Assembly: GCA_022822005.1 (NCBI GenBank)
Contig: JAJECO010000053.1
Coordinates: forward strand, 124,001-188,000
Source: Candidatus Poribacteria bacterium
Lineage (GTDB): Bacteria > Poribacteria > WGA-4E > PCPOR2b
Direction: 5' to 3'
Length of the DNA: 64,000 nt
The notes beneath the pieces are model-generated. The model was not told the DNA's origin. It saw only the letters and a list, made by a program, of their open reading frames with translations, and did no database searches. This document shows positions 1-8,455 of the stretch, one piece after another (the stretch's first letter is position 1; each line of letters opens with the position of its first letter). The translations under genes were made by a program, and so were the position numbers.

Positions 1-996
1 TTCGCATTCTTCGAGCGCAGTATCAAAATCCGCCATGCCCGACGTATAAGGCGTCATAGAGGCGTGCTCCTGATAGGGACCAAAGCGTTCAATCAGCTCC
101 GCAGCGAGGTCAGCCGGATAGGTGAATCCGTCGGCGTAGGTGACCTGTGAACGGTAGAGTTTCAAATTGCTCCCGTCAGGCGTGAGTTCCATCAGCTTAA
201 ACCGAATCGACGCATCCTGCCTTCGACCATCGATCTGGAAGGGTTCAATCGCCCAATCGCTCCATTGCCCGACTGCTGTTTCGGCGACTCGTGCGCTCCC
301 GTCCTTCTCCTGACAGATCTGTATGCGATCATACCCTTGCCCACGGCTGTCGATCGCAAGGAGATGAAAGGTGTTGACCTCGTCGCCGAGACGCGCATGG
401 ACTTCGATCACGGATTCAAGAGGCGGCGATTGACTCGACGGAAGATTCTCCCATCCCGCAGCGGGACGTAGCGGGGGAATCGGTTGAACGCTGCGCTGGG
501 TCCGACGGACAGCCGTTCCATCATGGTCCATCTCAACAGTAGCAACCTGATCGCTCGTGGTATAGGCTTGGCAAGACGCCACCTCATAGTCGGTGCTCGC
601 ATGACCGGGGTGACCAAAGCCATCGACCACAAAACCGGATTTTATACCCGATGGATGGGCTGCTGGATAGTGGACCGCAACGCTTGTTTTCCCATCACGC
701 TCCAGCGCATTCCAGATCCGATCGGCATTCGGGGCGCGCCCGTCGAAGCTGTTAATTCGTTCACCGGGGGCAATCTCCACACGCCACCGGGTGACGCCAT
801 GTGTGCCGGTGTGAGCGCCGGTAGACAGGGTCGCCCAATTCGTCGGTGTCCAGACGGGGAAAGAGGGAAACGTCTGGTTCACCGTGCCGTCTGTGAGCAT
901 CCTCTCAAAGTTCGGCAAACACCCTTCAGCAACAAATTTTTTCATCATCGGGACGATAAAACCATCCATCCCGTAGGCATAGATTTTTTTTGACAT
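1..996 (-). CDS. Type I phosphodiesterase/nucleotide pyrophosphatase-like protein, 3' end cut by window edge
   Basis: The minus strand reads open from an ATG at 996 through base 1 (332 codons, no stop), so the gene continues outside the window. AAGGAA lies about 7 nt before the ATG. The N-terminus has the alkaline-phosphatase-superfamily layout: a GMDG metal-binding segment (Asp11) followed by a TPTNWATLSTG stretch (about residues 50-60) that would carry the nucleophilic Thr, then a GTHGV segment. Family members hydrolyse phosphodiesters or phosphonates using two metal ions; the substrate here cannot be read. The family call rests on these motifs. The opposite-strand ORF over the same bases is a shadow. 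Confidence 0.75.
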   Translation of the reverse strand, partial: MSKKIYAYGMDGFIVPMMKKFVAEGCLPNFERMLTDGTVNQTFPSFPVWTPTNWATLSTGAHTGTHGVTRWRVEIAPGERINSFDGRAPNADRIWNALERDGKTSVAVHYPAAHPSGIKSGFVVDGFGHPGHASTDYEVASCQAYTTSDQVATVEMDHDGTAVRRTQRSVQPIPPLRPAAGWENLPSSQSPPLESVIEVHARLGDEVNTFHLLAIDSRGQGYDRIQICQEKDGSARVAETAVGQWSDWAIEPFQIDGRRQDASIRFKLMELTPDGSNLKLYRSQVTYADGFTYPADLAAELIERFGPYQEHASMTPYTSGMADFDTALEECE

Positions 997-1124
997 AGTG
1001 ATTTCCTTTTTAGATCCCTTGAATAATCCTAAGACTTCGCCTTGGGTTAACAGAAAAAGTGGTTTGAGAGGTTAAACCCATATAACAAGAATTTATTTGA
1101 CAATAGACGCATTTTCTACCTTCG

Positions 1125-1505
1125 CTATGCGGGAACGCCGACCGAAGCGTGAATCTGAACAAACTTCCATGTCTCGCCCTCTTTTTCGAGTACACCCGTC
1201 AAACGTACTGCCAATTCTTCGGGGTTACCGAGCCACTTGAGCCGCCATATCTGTCGTGTGTAGAACCACGCCACATCGCCCCGTTCCTGAGTGTCAAGAT
1301 GTTCGTACTCAATTGTAATATCTGCTGCGTTTGCGACGATATTCTGGTAGTAATCTCTTGCATTTTCGCCACCTTCAATATGCTCCTCCGGCTCCGTGCC
1401 AATCTTTACATAATGATCCGCCAAGGACATCATATCGGCAAGTCGATCTGTGTCTCCTGCGATGAGTGCATCAAAGTAGGTTTTAACTGTTTGGCAGGCA
1501 TCCAT
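1125..1505 (-). CDS. SnoaL-like / NTF2-fold small protein
   Basis: A 126-residue protein with the DUF4440/SnoaL-like pattern: an N-terminal helix ending in YFDALIAGD, a central region that leads into a strand containing IEYEHLDTQERGDVAWF, and a C-terminal strand with GETWKFVQIHAS. These are cone-shaped alpha+beta folds used as small-molecule binding proteins or enzymes. I start at the ATG at 1505 (GAG about 10 nt upstream) rather than the TTG at 1520. The gene begins 24 nt after the stop of the deacetylase-fold gene on the same strand, so the two are probably co-transcribed. Ligand unknown. Confidence 0.7.
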   Translation of the reverse strand: MDACQTVKTYFDALIAGDTDRLADMMSLADHYVKIGTEPEEHIEGGENARDYYQNIVANAADITIEYEHLDTQERGDVAWFYTRQIWRLKWLGNPEELAVRLTGVLEKEGETWKFVQIHASVGVPA

Positions 1506-1528
1506 CACTGTTTTTCTCAAACGTTTGA

Positions 1529-2797
1529 TTAGATCGTTAAGACAATCTCGATTTCGTTTTTTCCTACCTGTAGATTGACCCGAGCAAACAATAACTGATC
1601 ACCTAACCACGTTATCTCCTGTGCATTTGAGGAGGCCAACGTGAGTCCAGCGTGATTTCCCCAGACAGCCAATCCGTACGGCATCGCTTTTGTGGATTCC
1701 AAGGTGAACTGCATTCGCAACCGGCTGCGCGAACGAGAAGGACGAAACTGTTCAATTTGTGGGATGTTCACTTCTGCACCGTTGCGTGAACTAACTGGCG
1801 GCGAGATGTAGTTTGTTACCTGAATCGGTTCTATCTTGCCTTCTTCAAAAACCAACTGACATTCGGTATCGTAATAGGAGAAGATTGATTTGTCCGAATT
1901 GGTTGACGCTCCCGCCTCACCTTCTAACTTGGGATTATTGAGCAGAAAAGTTGGCTGTGTCTGCTCACCGGCTTCTTGGCAGGCACCAACAAGGGCGGGC
2001 AGCGATAGGATCTGTGTATTGGGTGCCTCGCATACGTAAGCCAAGTATGCATCCAACTGATCGAGCTGCTCCTGTGTCAACGATGCGACCTCCACAGGGT
2101 CAATTCGCTGGATATAAGCCAACAACTGATTCCACCCCGCGTTTGCTGCATAACAATCGAATGCGTACTGCATTGCCCCGTTTGAGACTTGGCACTGAAG
2201 ATCGGTGCCTTCCGTTTCCTCGGATTCACGGGTTGCTTGGGTAGGAAGAATGGAGGTCTGGGGGAGACCAACAATTCGGCTTGTGGAAGTGCCGCAAAAA
2301 TTGTGCTTGTCTGCCGACGGAAAGAAGCAACCAAACGGACACCCATCATCTCCTCTATCTTCCCATTTGTACCCCCACAGTCCAGTAAATCCCACCTCTG
2401 CTAAAGCGTAGAGTAGAACGTGATTCTTTTTTACACCTCCCGCAACAGTTGGGTCCGCCCATTCAATTGCCTTTTGAACCCTCTCTCTTTCGGACGAGAT
2501 GTAACCGGGCAGCTTTTCACGCATCGTCACGATATGCTCTGCTGACCGGTTCAGGTCGTCAGAGTCCGCTTCCGATCCCCAAATCGGCGTAATATTAACC
2601 ATCAGCGCGAGTTCGTCGCCGTGGGATGTGTGCCATTCGGTTAAATCTGCGGCGAAAGATCGTGCAGCTGTCGCCCCAACTCCCCACGTAACAGGAATCT
2701 CGTGTTTATGGGCAACTTCGGCGAGGCGACGCATCCCCCGTCTCACCGCATTTCGATCCCCAGCAGTCAGGGGGCTAACAAGAGAATAAGTCAACAT
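1529..2797 (-). CDS. Putative polysaccharide-deacetylase-like fold protein
   Basis: About 422 residues from the ATG at 2797. A TTG 63 nt further upstream would add 21 residues but looks like leader sequence. The first half resembles a glycoside hydrolase/deacetylase barrel: MLTYSLVSPLTAGDR, then ruler-like phrases such as EIPVTWGVGATAA, HGDELALMVNI and a later region containing AEVGFTGLWGYKWEDRGDDG. The second half looks like an appended beta-rich domain ending in VNLQVGKNEIEIVLTI. I cannot place the catalytic Asp/His set with confidence, so activity is uncertain. No signal peptide is seen. It precedes the SnoaL-like gene on the same strand. Confidence 0.5.
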   Translation of the reverse strand: MLTYSLVSPLTAGDRNAVRRGMRRLAEVAHKHEIPVTWGVGATAARSFAADLTEWHTSHGDELALMVNITPIWGSEADSDDLNRSAEHIVTMREKLPGYISSERERVQKAIEWADPTVAGGVKKNHVLLYALAEVGFTGLWGYKWEDRGDDGCPFGCFFPSADKHNFCGTSTSRIVGLPQTSILPTQATRESEETEGTDLQCQVSNGAMQYAFDCYAANAGWNQLLAYIQRIDPVEVASLTQEQLDQLDAYLAYVCEAPNTQILSLPALVGACQEAGEQTQPTFLLNNPKLEGEAGASTNSDKSIFSYYDTECQLVFEEGKIEPIQVTNYISPPVSSRNGAEVNIPQIEQFRPSRSRSRLRMQFTLESTKAMPYGLAVWGNHAGLTLASSNAQEITWLGDQLLFARVNLQVGKNEIEIVLTI

Positions 2798-2867
2798 AAC
2801 AAACCAAATATAGTGAATTATAGAAATAAGTGGACATTTACCAATAGCTCCGCCCTTCAAGAAGGTT

Positions 2868-2902
2868 CCAAAGTCCCCCTGACAAGGGGGATTTAGGGGG
2901 TT
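2868..2902. repeat. G/C-run inverted repeat
   Basis: CCCCC (2875-2879) and GGGGG (2886-2890) form a short hairpin, followed by a second GGGGG run at 2896-2900. It sits in the promoter-proximal gap of the minus-strand deacetylase-like gene. Similar C5/G5 repeats are common dispersed elements in bacteria; only one copy is seen here. Confidence 0.4.
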
Positions 2903-3210
2903 AGTTGTACATCGAAAGTGTATAAGTAATTGTAGAATTCACCATAGTATCTTTCGTTCATGTCAAAAGAAAGTGCAAAGCACCAAGAGAAAGAAAAAAA
3001 CTTTGAATCCCGGGCCACCTGTGGGAGGGGCATCCTTGCCCCGATAAGCGGGTTACTGTCGCGCTAGACCCCGGTCTCAATGTATCGGACAACCGTCCTT
3101 GGCTTCTGTTGCACTCATTCTTCACATGAGCGTTCCGTTAAAGTTAAAGGACTCTGCCTTTCGCTCCAGCGGAGCGATATATCTATAGAATCGCGACACG
3201 ACATACAACT
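2903..3210. other. Gene-free stretch
   Basis: No convincing coding frame on either strand. It holds scattered repeat-like phrases, including a TTTGAATCCCGG segment near 3002 that is related to the repeats at 3211 and 5037 and to the 123-bp elements near 61.5 and 62.4 kb. Confidence 0.4.
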
Positions 3211-3244
3211 GCGCTCCAGTTGCTTTGAATCCCGATTTATCGGG
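3211..3244. repeat. Dispersed repeat with CCCGA/TCGGG hairpin, copy 1
   Basis: A 24-base core (3211-3234) is identical to bases 5037-5060. In each copy a short variable loop is followed by TCGGGG, so the end can fold as a CCCGA/TCGGG hairpin. The two copies are in the same orientation and bracket the DUF2779 nuclease gene. Confidence 0.75.
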
Positions 3245-3288
3245 GAGGAGCGCAACGTGTATAGTACAACCGCCTAACAGTAGATCAA

Positions 3289-4755
3289 TCACGGTTCATC
3301 AATCTCTCGATGTAAGGCGTTGTGGATTTCAACCGTAGCAAGTGTATCCATCTCACAATATGCTCTCAAGCTGTTAATCATATTGTTTCTTGCTTCTTCA
3401 TTTGCGGTATTTATCATCTCATCCCAGACAGCTTGAGCATCATTACCCTCTTGGATGTCCAAATCCTCGTAAGAAAGAGAAGGCACCAACACAGGGAGGA
3501 CATCCTTAAGAGAATTAGAACCGTAGAATTCCGGATGTCTATAGTGGTTTCTGAATATCACCAACTGGTCCCAAAGCCTAGAAATAATTGATTGAAGTGC
3601 TTCAGAATGTTCGGGGAAAAATTCAGCCAAGTCCTTAAGTATCCCACATTCAAAACGAGCGTTGTAAACAACCACCGAACCAACATCAGAAATATGGCTA
3701 AGCAAGGATTCCACCAGAGGCAATCTGGGATCGGTTGCATAAGTGTGTAGGTATTCGTGGTGGGTGAGCGAACCATCGGATTGCAGTATATGACAACTGT
3801 ACTGGAATGGAAATTGTTGGTATGCACTCAGCCCCTCAAACCTCGGAATCGCAGGATTAAGGGTTTCAAAATCAAAGAAGTGGATTGGATATTCTAACTT
3901 CGATAATAGATGTCTGATCGCTTCATTGTCAATCTCCGGTTGATTGTTGCGAATCATGTTGACGTAATCACGTTCGCTTGGATTCAATGGGAAATCGCTA
4001 GGAAGATCGCGAATACTAAGGTTATCCTTTCTGATCAGCTTATTTTTTTTATCCCAACTAAGTCGTGGAATGGTGAAAATGGAGCAGCATTCAGGAACGT
4101 CCCTCCAACAATAGTCCTTAAACGGACAGCGATGGGGCTTCTCACACTGCTCCCCAATCAGAACCTCTGGTTCAACGTCTTCGGCAAGTATTGCTTCGAA
4201 TGTTTCTATATTGTTGGGTACATCGTCCATCAGTCGATCAACTTTATCTGTTACGTCCTCAATAGTAAACAGATCGCAAAGATCTGGATAAACACACTCT
4301 CGATTTATATGCTTCACTTTCGTTCTAGAGATGGTTACCCCTTGTTCAGTCAAGACGTACTTTTGGAAAGCGAGGTCAGCTAGATGCTCTTTTTTGACAT
4401 CAGCTGATGCCTCAACTTCAATGATTTTCCACGAGTTTGAGTCTCTCTGAAGAATGTCACATCGTACCCACCAAGTGTCATTAAAAATAAAAGAGGCGTT
4501 AAAAATACACGAAATGTCGCTGTTTATAGCTTCTTGGGTTTGTTCTGCCGCTTCTCGAGGATCTGTGGTATCAATCAGCATGCCCTCTGGAAACCGACAC
4601 CGAGCCCGTCTCCTTACTTCTCTACTCTGATCGAGAAGCCGCCGCTGTGATCTGGAAGTAGGTGTCGCTCTCCCCGGATGGTTCTGTCCATACCAGAGGC
4701 GTCTGTGACATTGTAAACCGTGCAAGTAATTTGATCTTCTAAGGTAATTTGTCAT
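3289..4755 (-). CDS. DUF2779-type nuclease: PD-(D/E)XK-like domain plus DEDD exonuclease-like domain
   Basis: A 488-residue protein. The N-terminal half resembles a Cas4/RecB-like module: Cys16 near the start, Asp100, an IIEVEAS segment (113-117) and a Cys cluster at 204, 210 and 216, matching the four-cysteine iron-sulfur arrangement of Cas4/AddB-type nucleases. The C-terminal half has an RNase H-like 3'-5' exonuclease pattern: FFDFET (Asp295, Glu297), an internal Asp, and YCEMD near the end, matching a DEDDy YxxxD motif. Known DUF2779 proteins combine these two domains. The expected catalytic Lys of the first domain is Glu115 (GAG) here. The gene is AT-rich compared with its neighbours, stands alone and lies between two direct repeats, which together suggest acquisition. 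Confidence 0.8.
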   Translation of the reverse strand: MTNYLRRSNYLHGLQCHRRLWYGQNHPGRATPTSRSQRRLLDQSREVRRRARCRFPEGMLIDTTDPREAAEQTQEAINSDISCIFNASFIFNDTWWVRCDILQRDSNSWKIIEVEASADVKKEHLADLAFQKYVLTEQGVTISRTKVKHINRECVYPDLCDLFTIEDVTDKVDRLMDDVPNNIETFEAILAEDVEPEVLIGEQCEKPHRCPFKDYCWRDVPECCSIFTIPRLSWDKKNKLIRKDNLSIRDLPSDFPLNPSERDYVNMIRNNQPEIDNEAIRHLLSKLEYPIHFFDFETLNPAIPRFEGLSAYQQFPFQYSCHILQSDGSLTHHEYLHTYATDPRLPLVESLLSHISDVGSVVVYNARFECGILKDLAEFFPEHSEALQSIISRLWDQLVIFRNHYRHPEFYGSNSLKDVLPVLVPSLSYEDLDIQEGNDAQAVWDEMINTANEEARNNMINSLRAYCEMDTLATVEIHNALHREIDEP

Positions 4756-5036
4756 TGCTATGGTGCATCCTAAGATTTTATAAAATCGGGTGTTCAGAGG
4801 TGTATAGCTTCCTAACCTTTATAGCCATCTCTATTAGTCGTCGAGTATGGAAACCCGACCCACGAGTTACCGAGCAATTTGCGTTGTGTTATTATAAACC
4901 GTCTCGAATTTTCCGTCAACGCATTTCTATGGTGAAAACGAGCCACTCAATGACCGTCGAAAACAGTTATCTTAGCGCAAGTTGCTGGTGTTAAAACCCG
5001 AGCGGTTTGCGATTAAGATTGGAGGTTTTTAGCTTT

Positions 5037-5070
5037 CGCTCCAGTTGCTTTGAATCCCGACTCGTCGGGG
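5037..5070. repeat. Dispersed repeat with CCCGA/TCGGG hairpin, copy 2
   Basis: The 24-base core at 5037-5060 is identical to 3211-3234 and is followed by CTCGTCGGGG, which pairs with CCCGA. It lies upstream of the DUF2779 gene, in the same orientation as the copy downstream of that gene. Confidence 0.75.
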
Positions 5071-5113
5071 CGGGGCGACATGCGGTTTGGATCAATGGCG
5101 GTGCATTTGGTAA

Positions 5114-5122
5114 TTATCCACA
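5114..5122 (+). promoter_or_regulatory. DnaA box (perfect TTATCCACA)
   Basis: A perfect match to the bacterial DnaA consensus TTATNCACA. The match to the second site continues for 13 bases (TTATCCACAATGA), and CTAAC-containing repeats follow. Confidence 0.5.
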
Positions 5123-5290
5123 ATGATTCACACAATCTAACATTAGCTAACTTTTGGCAAAATGTGCGTGTAGGGTGGGTGATGGATCGCTGTAGGGACA
5201 GGTCTTGTACCGCTCCATCAGACAACTACCAACTGACGTAATGCGTAAGAAAAGAGCCGTGAATACCTCTGATAAATCGGCGTCGAAAAG

Positions 5291-5299
5291 TTATCCACA
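5291..5299 (+). promoter_or_regulatory. DnaA box (perfect TTATCCACA), second copy
   Basis: Same strand as the site at 5114 and 177 bp away. It is followed at once by two tandem AAAATCTAAC units and an A-rich run. Whether DnaA uses these sites is not shown by the sequence. Confidence 0.5.
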
Positions 5300-5640
5300 A
5301 TGACCTGGCAAAATCTAACAAAATCTAACACTTTTGAAAAAATTTCGACGTTTTCCAGTCGGTTTGTCGGGGTGACTTGCAAAATTTCCCGCCTCCTTCA
5401 AACCCGCGCCCTGCCTTGGTTTGGGCGGATTCGGCAACAGAAAAATTAAGGTGATTTTTGGCTAAATACTTAACATATATTAAGTTTTAGGGTGTTAGAA
5501 ATCAATATTAGGCATCAAAAAATGGCATAGAATCGATGCCGAAAACAACTCACATTTACCGTTAATTAACCCAAGTTGCGGGTTATAGAAAACATTGCAA
5601 ACCGAGCGTATGCAAGCTAAATTGAATCAATTATCGATCG

Positions 5641-5725
5641 CAGTGGATTGGCAAATCCACTACGGACGACAATGGCTCCGTTCCGAGAGTCTGGGACTTG
5701 GATATGTCTATCCAAGCCAAGCGGG
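5641..5725. repeat. Paired-hairpin repeat, copy A
   Basis: Two perfect 8-bp stems: 5642-5649 with 5654-5661 (loop GGCA), and 5697-5704 with 5709-5716 (loop TGTC). The same two-stem layout occurs in reverse orientation at 50561-50636, with paired changes in the first stem. Confidence 0.75.
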
Positions 5726-5911
5726 TATGACAACCAACAACTTGCGTTAGGTTAATACAAGTTCAGACGAGAAAATGAAGTACAATCACAAGTTGACACT
5801 GATTTCCTGTGCGATGATTTCTCTTGCAACTACCTGATATCTGTGTTACAATCTGAACTTCTTGAAATCACAAGTTGTGCGAATGACTCCATAGATATTA
5901 TTACCCAACAG

Positions 5912-7078
5912 ATGATGAGTGATACTGTTATGAGAAATTCGGGAAAAGCGTTACTGCGCTTCACAGCTTTGGGGCTTATTTCATTCCTTTCAATAACTGC
6001 TGCTACATCCGCTCAGAACGCTGAACAGGTTGCCGAAAAAGCGTTAGCGGCCACGGTGTATTTAGAGATGGCAGATAGGGATGGCAACACTCTCGGATTT
6101 GGCAGCGGTTTCCTTGTAGGATCAAGCCAGATTGCAACCAACTTTCATGTTGTTGTGGGAGCAGCAAAAGGCACGGCAAAGTTAGCTGGTAAGCCCACGA
6201 CCTATGCCATCGAGGGAATAACTGCAACTGACGAGCAAAATGATCTCGCCATCCTGAAGGTTACGGCGTTTGAGGGTGAACCCCTTCCCCTCGGCGATAG
6301 CGACGCAGTAGAAATTGGGGAGACAGTCTACGTCGCAGGCAATCCGAAAGGATTGGAAGGCGCAGTGTCAGATGACACCATCAATAACCTCCACGAAGAG
6401 GGGGGAAAAAAACGGTTCCAGATGACTGCCCTGATTCTTCCCGGAAGTAGCGGCGGACCCGTACTCAACCGAAACGGCGAAGTCATTGGGATCTCACTCA
6501 TAACACTTGAAGATGGCCAGAATCGCAATTTCGCCATTCCATCAAATAATCTCAAGGCGCTGCTCGGTCAGTCGGGAAGATCAAAACCTTCGTGGCCGCG
6601 CAAACAATCCATATCCGCCGAAACGCACCTCAGGCGAGGCTATGCCAAATACAGATTAGATCAATATCAGGAGGCCATTGCGGATTATGATGCCGCTATC
6701 AATCTCAAACCTGATCTTGCCTCCGCCTACTACTTTCGTGGAACTGTGAAGCGATCGCTGGGTCAATACAAGGAAGCAATCGAAGATTACGACATAGCTA
6801 TCGATCTCAAAGACAATTTCGCTTTCGCCTACTACTTTCGAGGAACGATAAGGGGTGACCTGGGCGAGCACTTTATCGCCATCCAAGACTATAACAAAGC
6901 GATCGATGCCAACCCTGATTATGCCTTCGCCTACCTCAGGCGGGGAATTGCGAATTACCTCTTGGATCGCAATTGGGCGGCAAAGAAGGATTGGAACACT
7001 GCGTTGGAACTCGCTGAACAGACCGGTAATAAACGTCTTAAAGCTCAAACTGAAAAACTTCTCAAGCGAGTCGACTAA
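5912..7078 (+). CDS. Secreted trypsin-like serine protease with C-terminal TPR repeats
   Basis: About 388 residues starting at an ATG cluster (5912, 5915 or 5930). The start is uncertain because none has a strong ribosome site; the GTG at 5843 would put extra residues ahead of the signal peptide. After a hydrophobic signal peptide ending near TSAQN comes a chymotrypsin-fold protease in the HtrA/DegP style: His in ATNFHVVVG, Asp in NDLAILKV and Ser in PGSSGGPVLN, giving a complete triad. In place of a PDZ domain, the C-terminal part holds about four TPR units (YRLDQYQEAIADYDAAI and related). It probably works in the periplasm or envelope on misfolded or specific proteins. Monocistronic. Confidence 0.85.
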   Translation: MMSDTVMRNSGKALLRFTALGLISFLSITAATSAQNAEQVAEKALAATVYLEMADRDGNTLGFGSGFLVGSSQIATNFHVVVGAAKGTAKLAGKPTTYAIEGITATDEQNDLAILKVTAFEGEPLPLGDSDAVEIGETVYVAGNPKGLEGAVSDDTINNLHEEGGKKRFQMTALILPGSSGGPVLNRNGEVIGISLITLEDGQNRNFAIPSNNLKALLGQSGRSKPSWPRKQSISAETHLRRGYAKYRLDQYQEAIADYDAAINLKPDLASAYYFRGTVKRSLGQYKEAIEDYDIAIDLKDNFAFAYYFRGTIRGDLGEHFIAIQDYNKAIDANPDYAFAYLRRGIANYLLDRNWAAKKDWNTALELAEQTGNKRLKAQTEKLLKRVD

Positions 7079-7185
7079 CATAGTCACCTGACGCGTGCCT
7101 TATAACACCAATCAATACAGAAACTTACGCACTAAAATGTAACTCCATACGACGAGGATATAGAAATCCTGAGGATAACCGCATC

Positions 7186-8448
7186 ATGAACAGATCATTG
7201 AGTGAAGCTGACCCACAGATTGTCCAGATAATGCTTCAAGATCTGGACCGGCTGCGAAATAGCCTGACACTGATTCCTTCGGAAAATTATGTAAGCCGGG
7301 CGGTCATGCAGATGCAAGCGAGCGTCCTGACCAGTAAATATGCCGAAGGAACACCCGGTGCCCGCTACTACAACGGTTGTGCAGCCGCAGATGGTGTGGA
7401 AAGCCTCGCGATCGAGCGTGCGAAGCAGCTTTTCGGTGTCGATCATGTCAACGTCCAGCCGCACGCCGGGAATTTAGCCAATATGGCAGCGTATAAAGCA
7501 CTCCTTGAGCCGGGCGATACAATTCTGTCGATGCGGTTGGATCACGGCGGTCATCTGAGCCATGGGCTTCCCCAGAACTTCTCGGGCCAATATTACAACA
7601 TAGTGTCTTACGGTGTTGATCCGGAAACGGAACAGATCGATATCAATACGATAGCCGACCTTGCAAAAGAGCACGGACCAAAACTGATTATTGTGGGCGG
7701 CAGTGCTTACCCACGCTGGTTCGACTTCGCCAAGTGGCGAGAAGTTGCCGATTCTGTTGACGCGTATCTGATGGCGGATATCGCCCATATCGCGGGGCTT
7801 ATTGCCGCAGACGTGCACCCGGATCCAGTCCCGTATTGCGACGTGCTTACCACCACAACCCACAAAACGTTGCGGGGTCCGCGGGGCGCAATTGTCATGT
7901 GTCGGACTGAATTGGCAGAAGCGGTAGATCGTGCGGTATTTCCGGGGATACAAGGCGGTCCCTTTATGCACACGATCGCGGCGAAGGCGGTCGCTTTCAA
8001 AGAAGCAATGGAACCCGATTTCAAAGCGTATCAGAGCCAAGTTGTGAAGAATGCCAACGCACTCGCCGAAGGGCTGATAGAAAACGGGTTCCGCTTGGTA
8101 AGCGGTGGCACGGATAACCACCTCATGCTGGTCGATTTAACGGCAACATACAAGCAGTTGAGCGGACGGCAAGCTGCAGACCACCTTGAAGATGCGGGGA
8201 TTATTGTCAACAAAAACACGATCCCGTTGGATAAACGGTCTGCGACCACAACGAGCGGTATCCGTCTTGGAACACCGATGCTGGCAGGACGCGGTATGAA
8301 AGAGCCGGAGATGCAGTTAATTGCTGATCTGATAAAGGAGACCCTTGAGGGACGTAGAAGCACGAAAACCAAGCAGGGGGTAAGGGAAAAAGTTCGAGAT
8401 CTTTGTGGGCAATTTCCGATCTACGAAGATCTGAATCTATGGACATAG
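7186..8448 (+). CDS. glyA: Serine hydroxymethyltransferase
   Basis: A 420-residue cytosolic PLP enzyme that interconverts serine and glycine with tetrahydrofolate. The diagnostic segments are present: [16 protein letters not shown], the DIAHIAG strand with the cofactor Asp, and the PLP-binding lysine in [13 protein letters not shown] (about Lys227). The usual YAEGYPG reads YAEGTPG here, and the following GGxEFVD-type segment is NGCAAAD, so this is a divergent member. GAGGATA lies just upstream of the ATG. folC starts 8 nt after the stop, placing two folate/one-carbon genes in one operon. Confidence 0.93.
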   Translation: MNRSLSEADPQIVQIMLQDLDRLRNSLTLIPSENYVSRAVMQMQASVLTSKYAEGTPGARYYNGCAAADGVESLAIERAKQLFGVDHVNVQPHAGNLANMAAYKALLEPGDTILSMRLDHGGHLSHGLPQNFSGQYYNIVSYGVDPETEQIDINTIADLAKEHGPKLIIVGGSAYPRWFDFAKWREVADSVDAYLMADIAHIAGLIAADVHPDPVPYCDVLTTTTHKTLRGPRGAIVMCRTELAEAVDRAVFPGIQGGPFMHTIAAKAVAFKEAMEPDFKAYQSQVVKNANALAEGLIENGFRLVSGGTDNHLMLVDLTATYKQLSGRQAADHLEDAGIIVNKNTIPLDKRSATTTSGIRLGTPMLAGRGMKEPEMQLIADLIKETLEGRRSTKTKQGVREKVRDLCGQFPIYEDLNLWT

Positions 8449-8455
8449 AACAAAG

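Larger units (their letters stand above)
4756..5911. other. 1.1 kb gene-free region with DnaA boxes and repeats
   Basis: No ORF here looks coding. The stretch holds a dispersed repeat (5037-5070), two TTATCCACA sites, AATCTAACA-type short repeats (5279-5335), an AT-rich segment (5440-5580) and a paired-hairpin repeat (5641-5725). It separates the divergent DUF2779 and protease genes and so includes both promoter regions. Confidence 0.6.

Noticed and set aside
484-993. 169-residue plus-strand ORF at the window start
   Set aside because: It is the antisense shadow of the phosphodiesterase gene, whose minus-strand frame is open to the edge and carries family motifs.
5013-5241. Short ORFs of 63-70 residues on both strands near 5.0-5.2 kb
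   Set aside because: They overlap each other and the dispersed repeat and show no ribosome site or family pattern.
4756-5911. Confirmed chromosomal replication origin
   Set aside because: Two DnaA boxes are suggestive, but dnaA, dnaN, parAB and a dense box cluster are absent, so I report it only as a finding.
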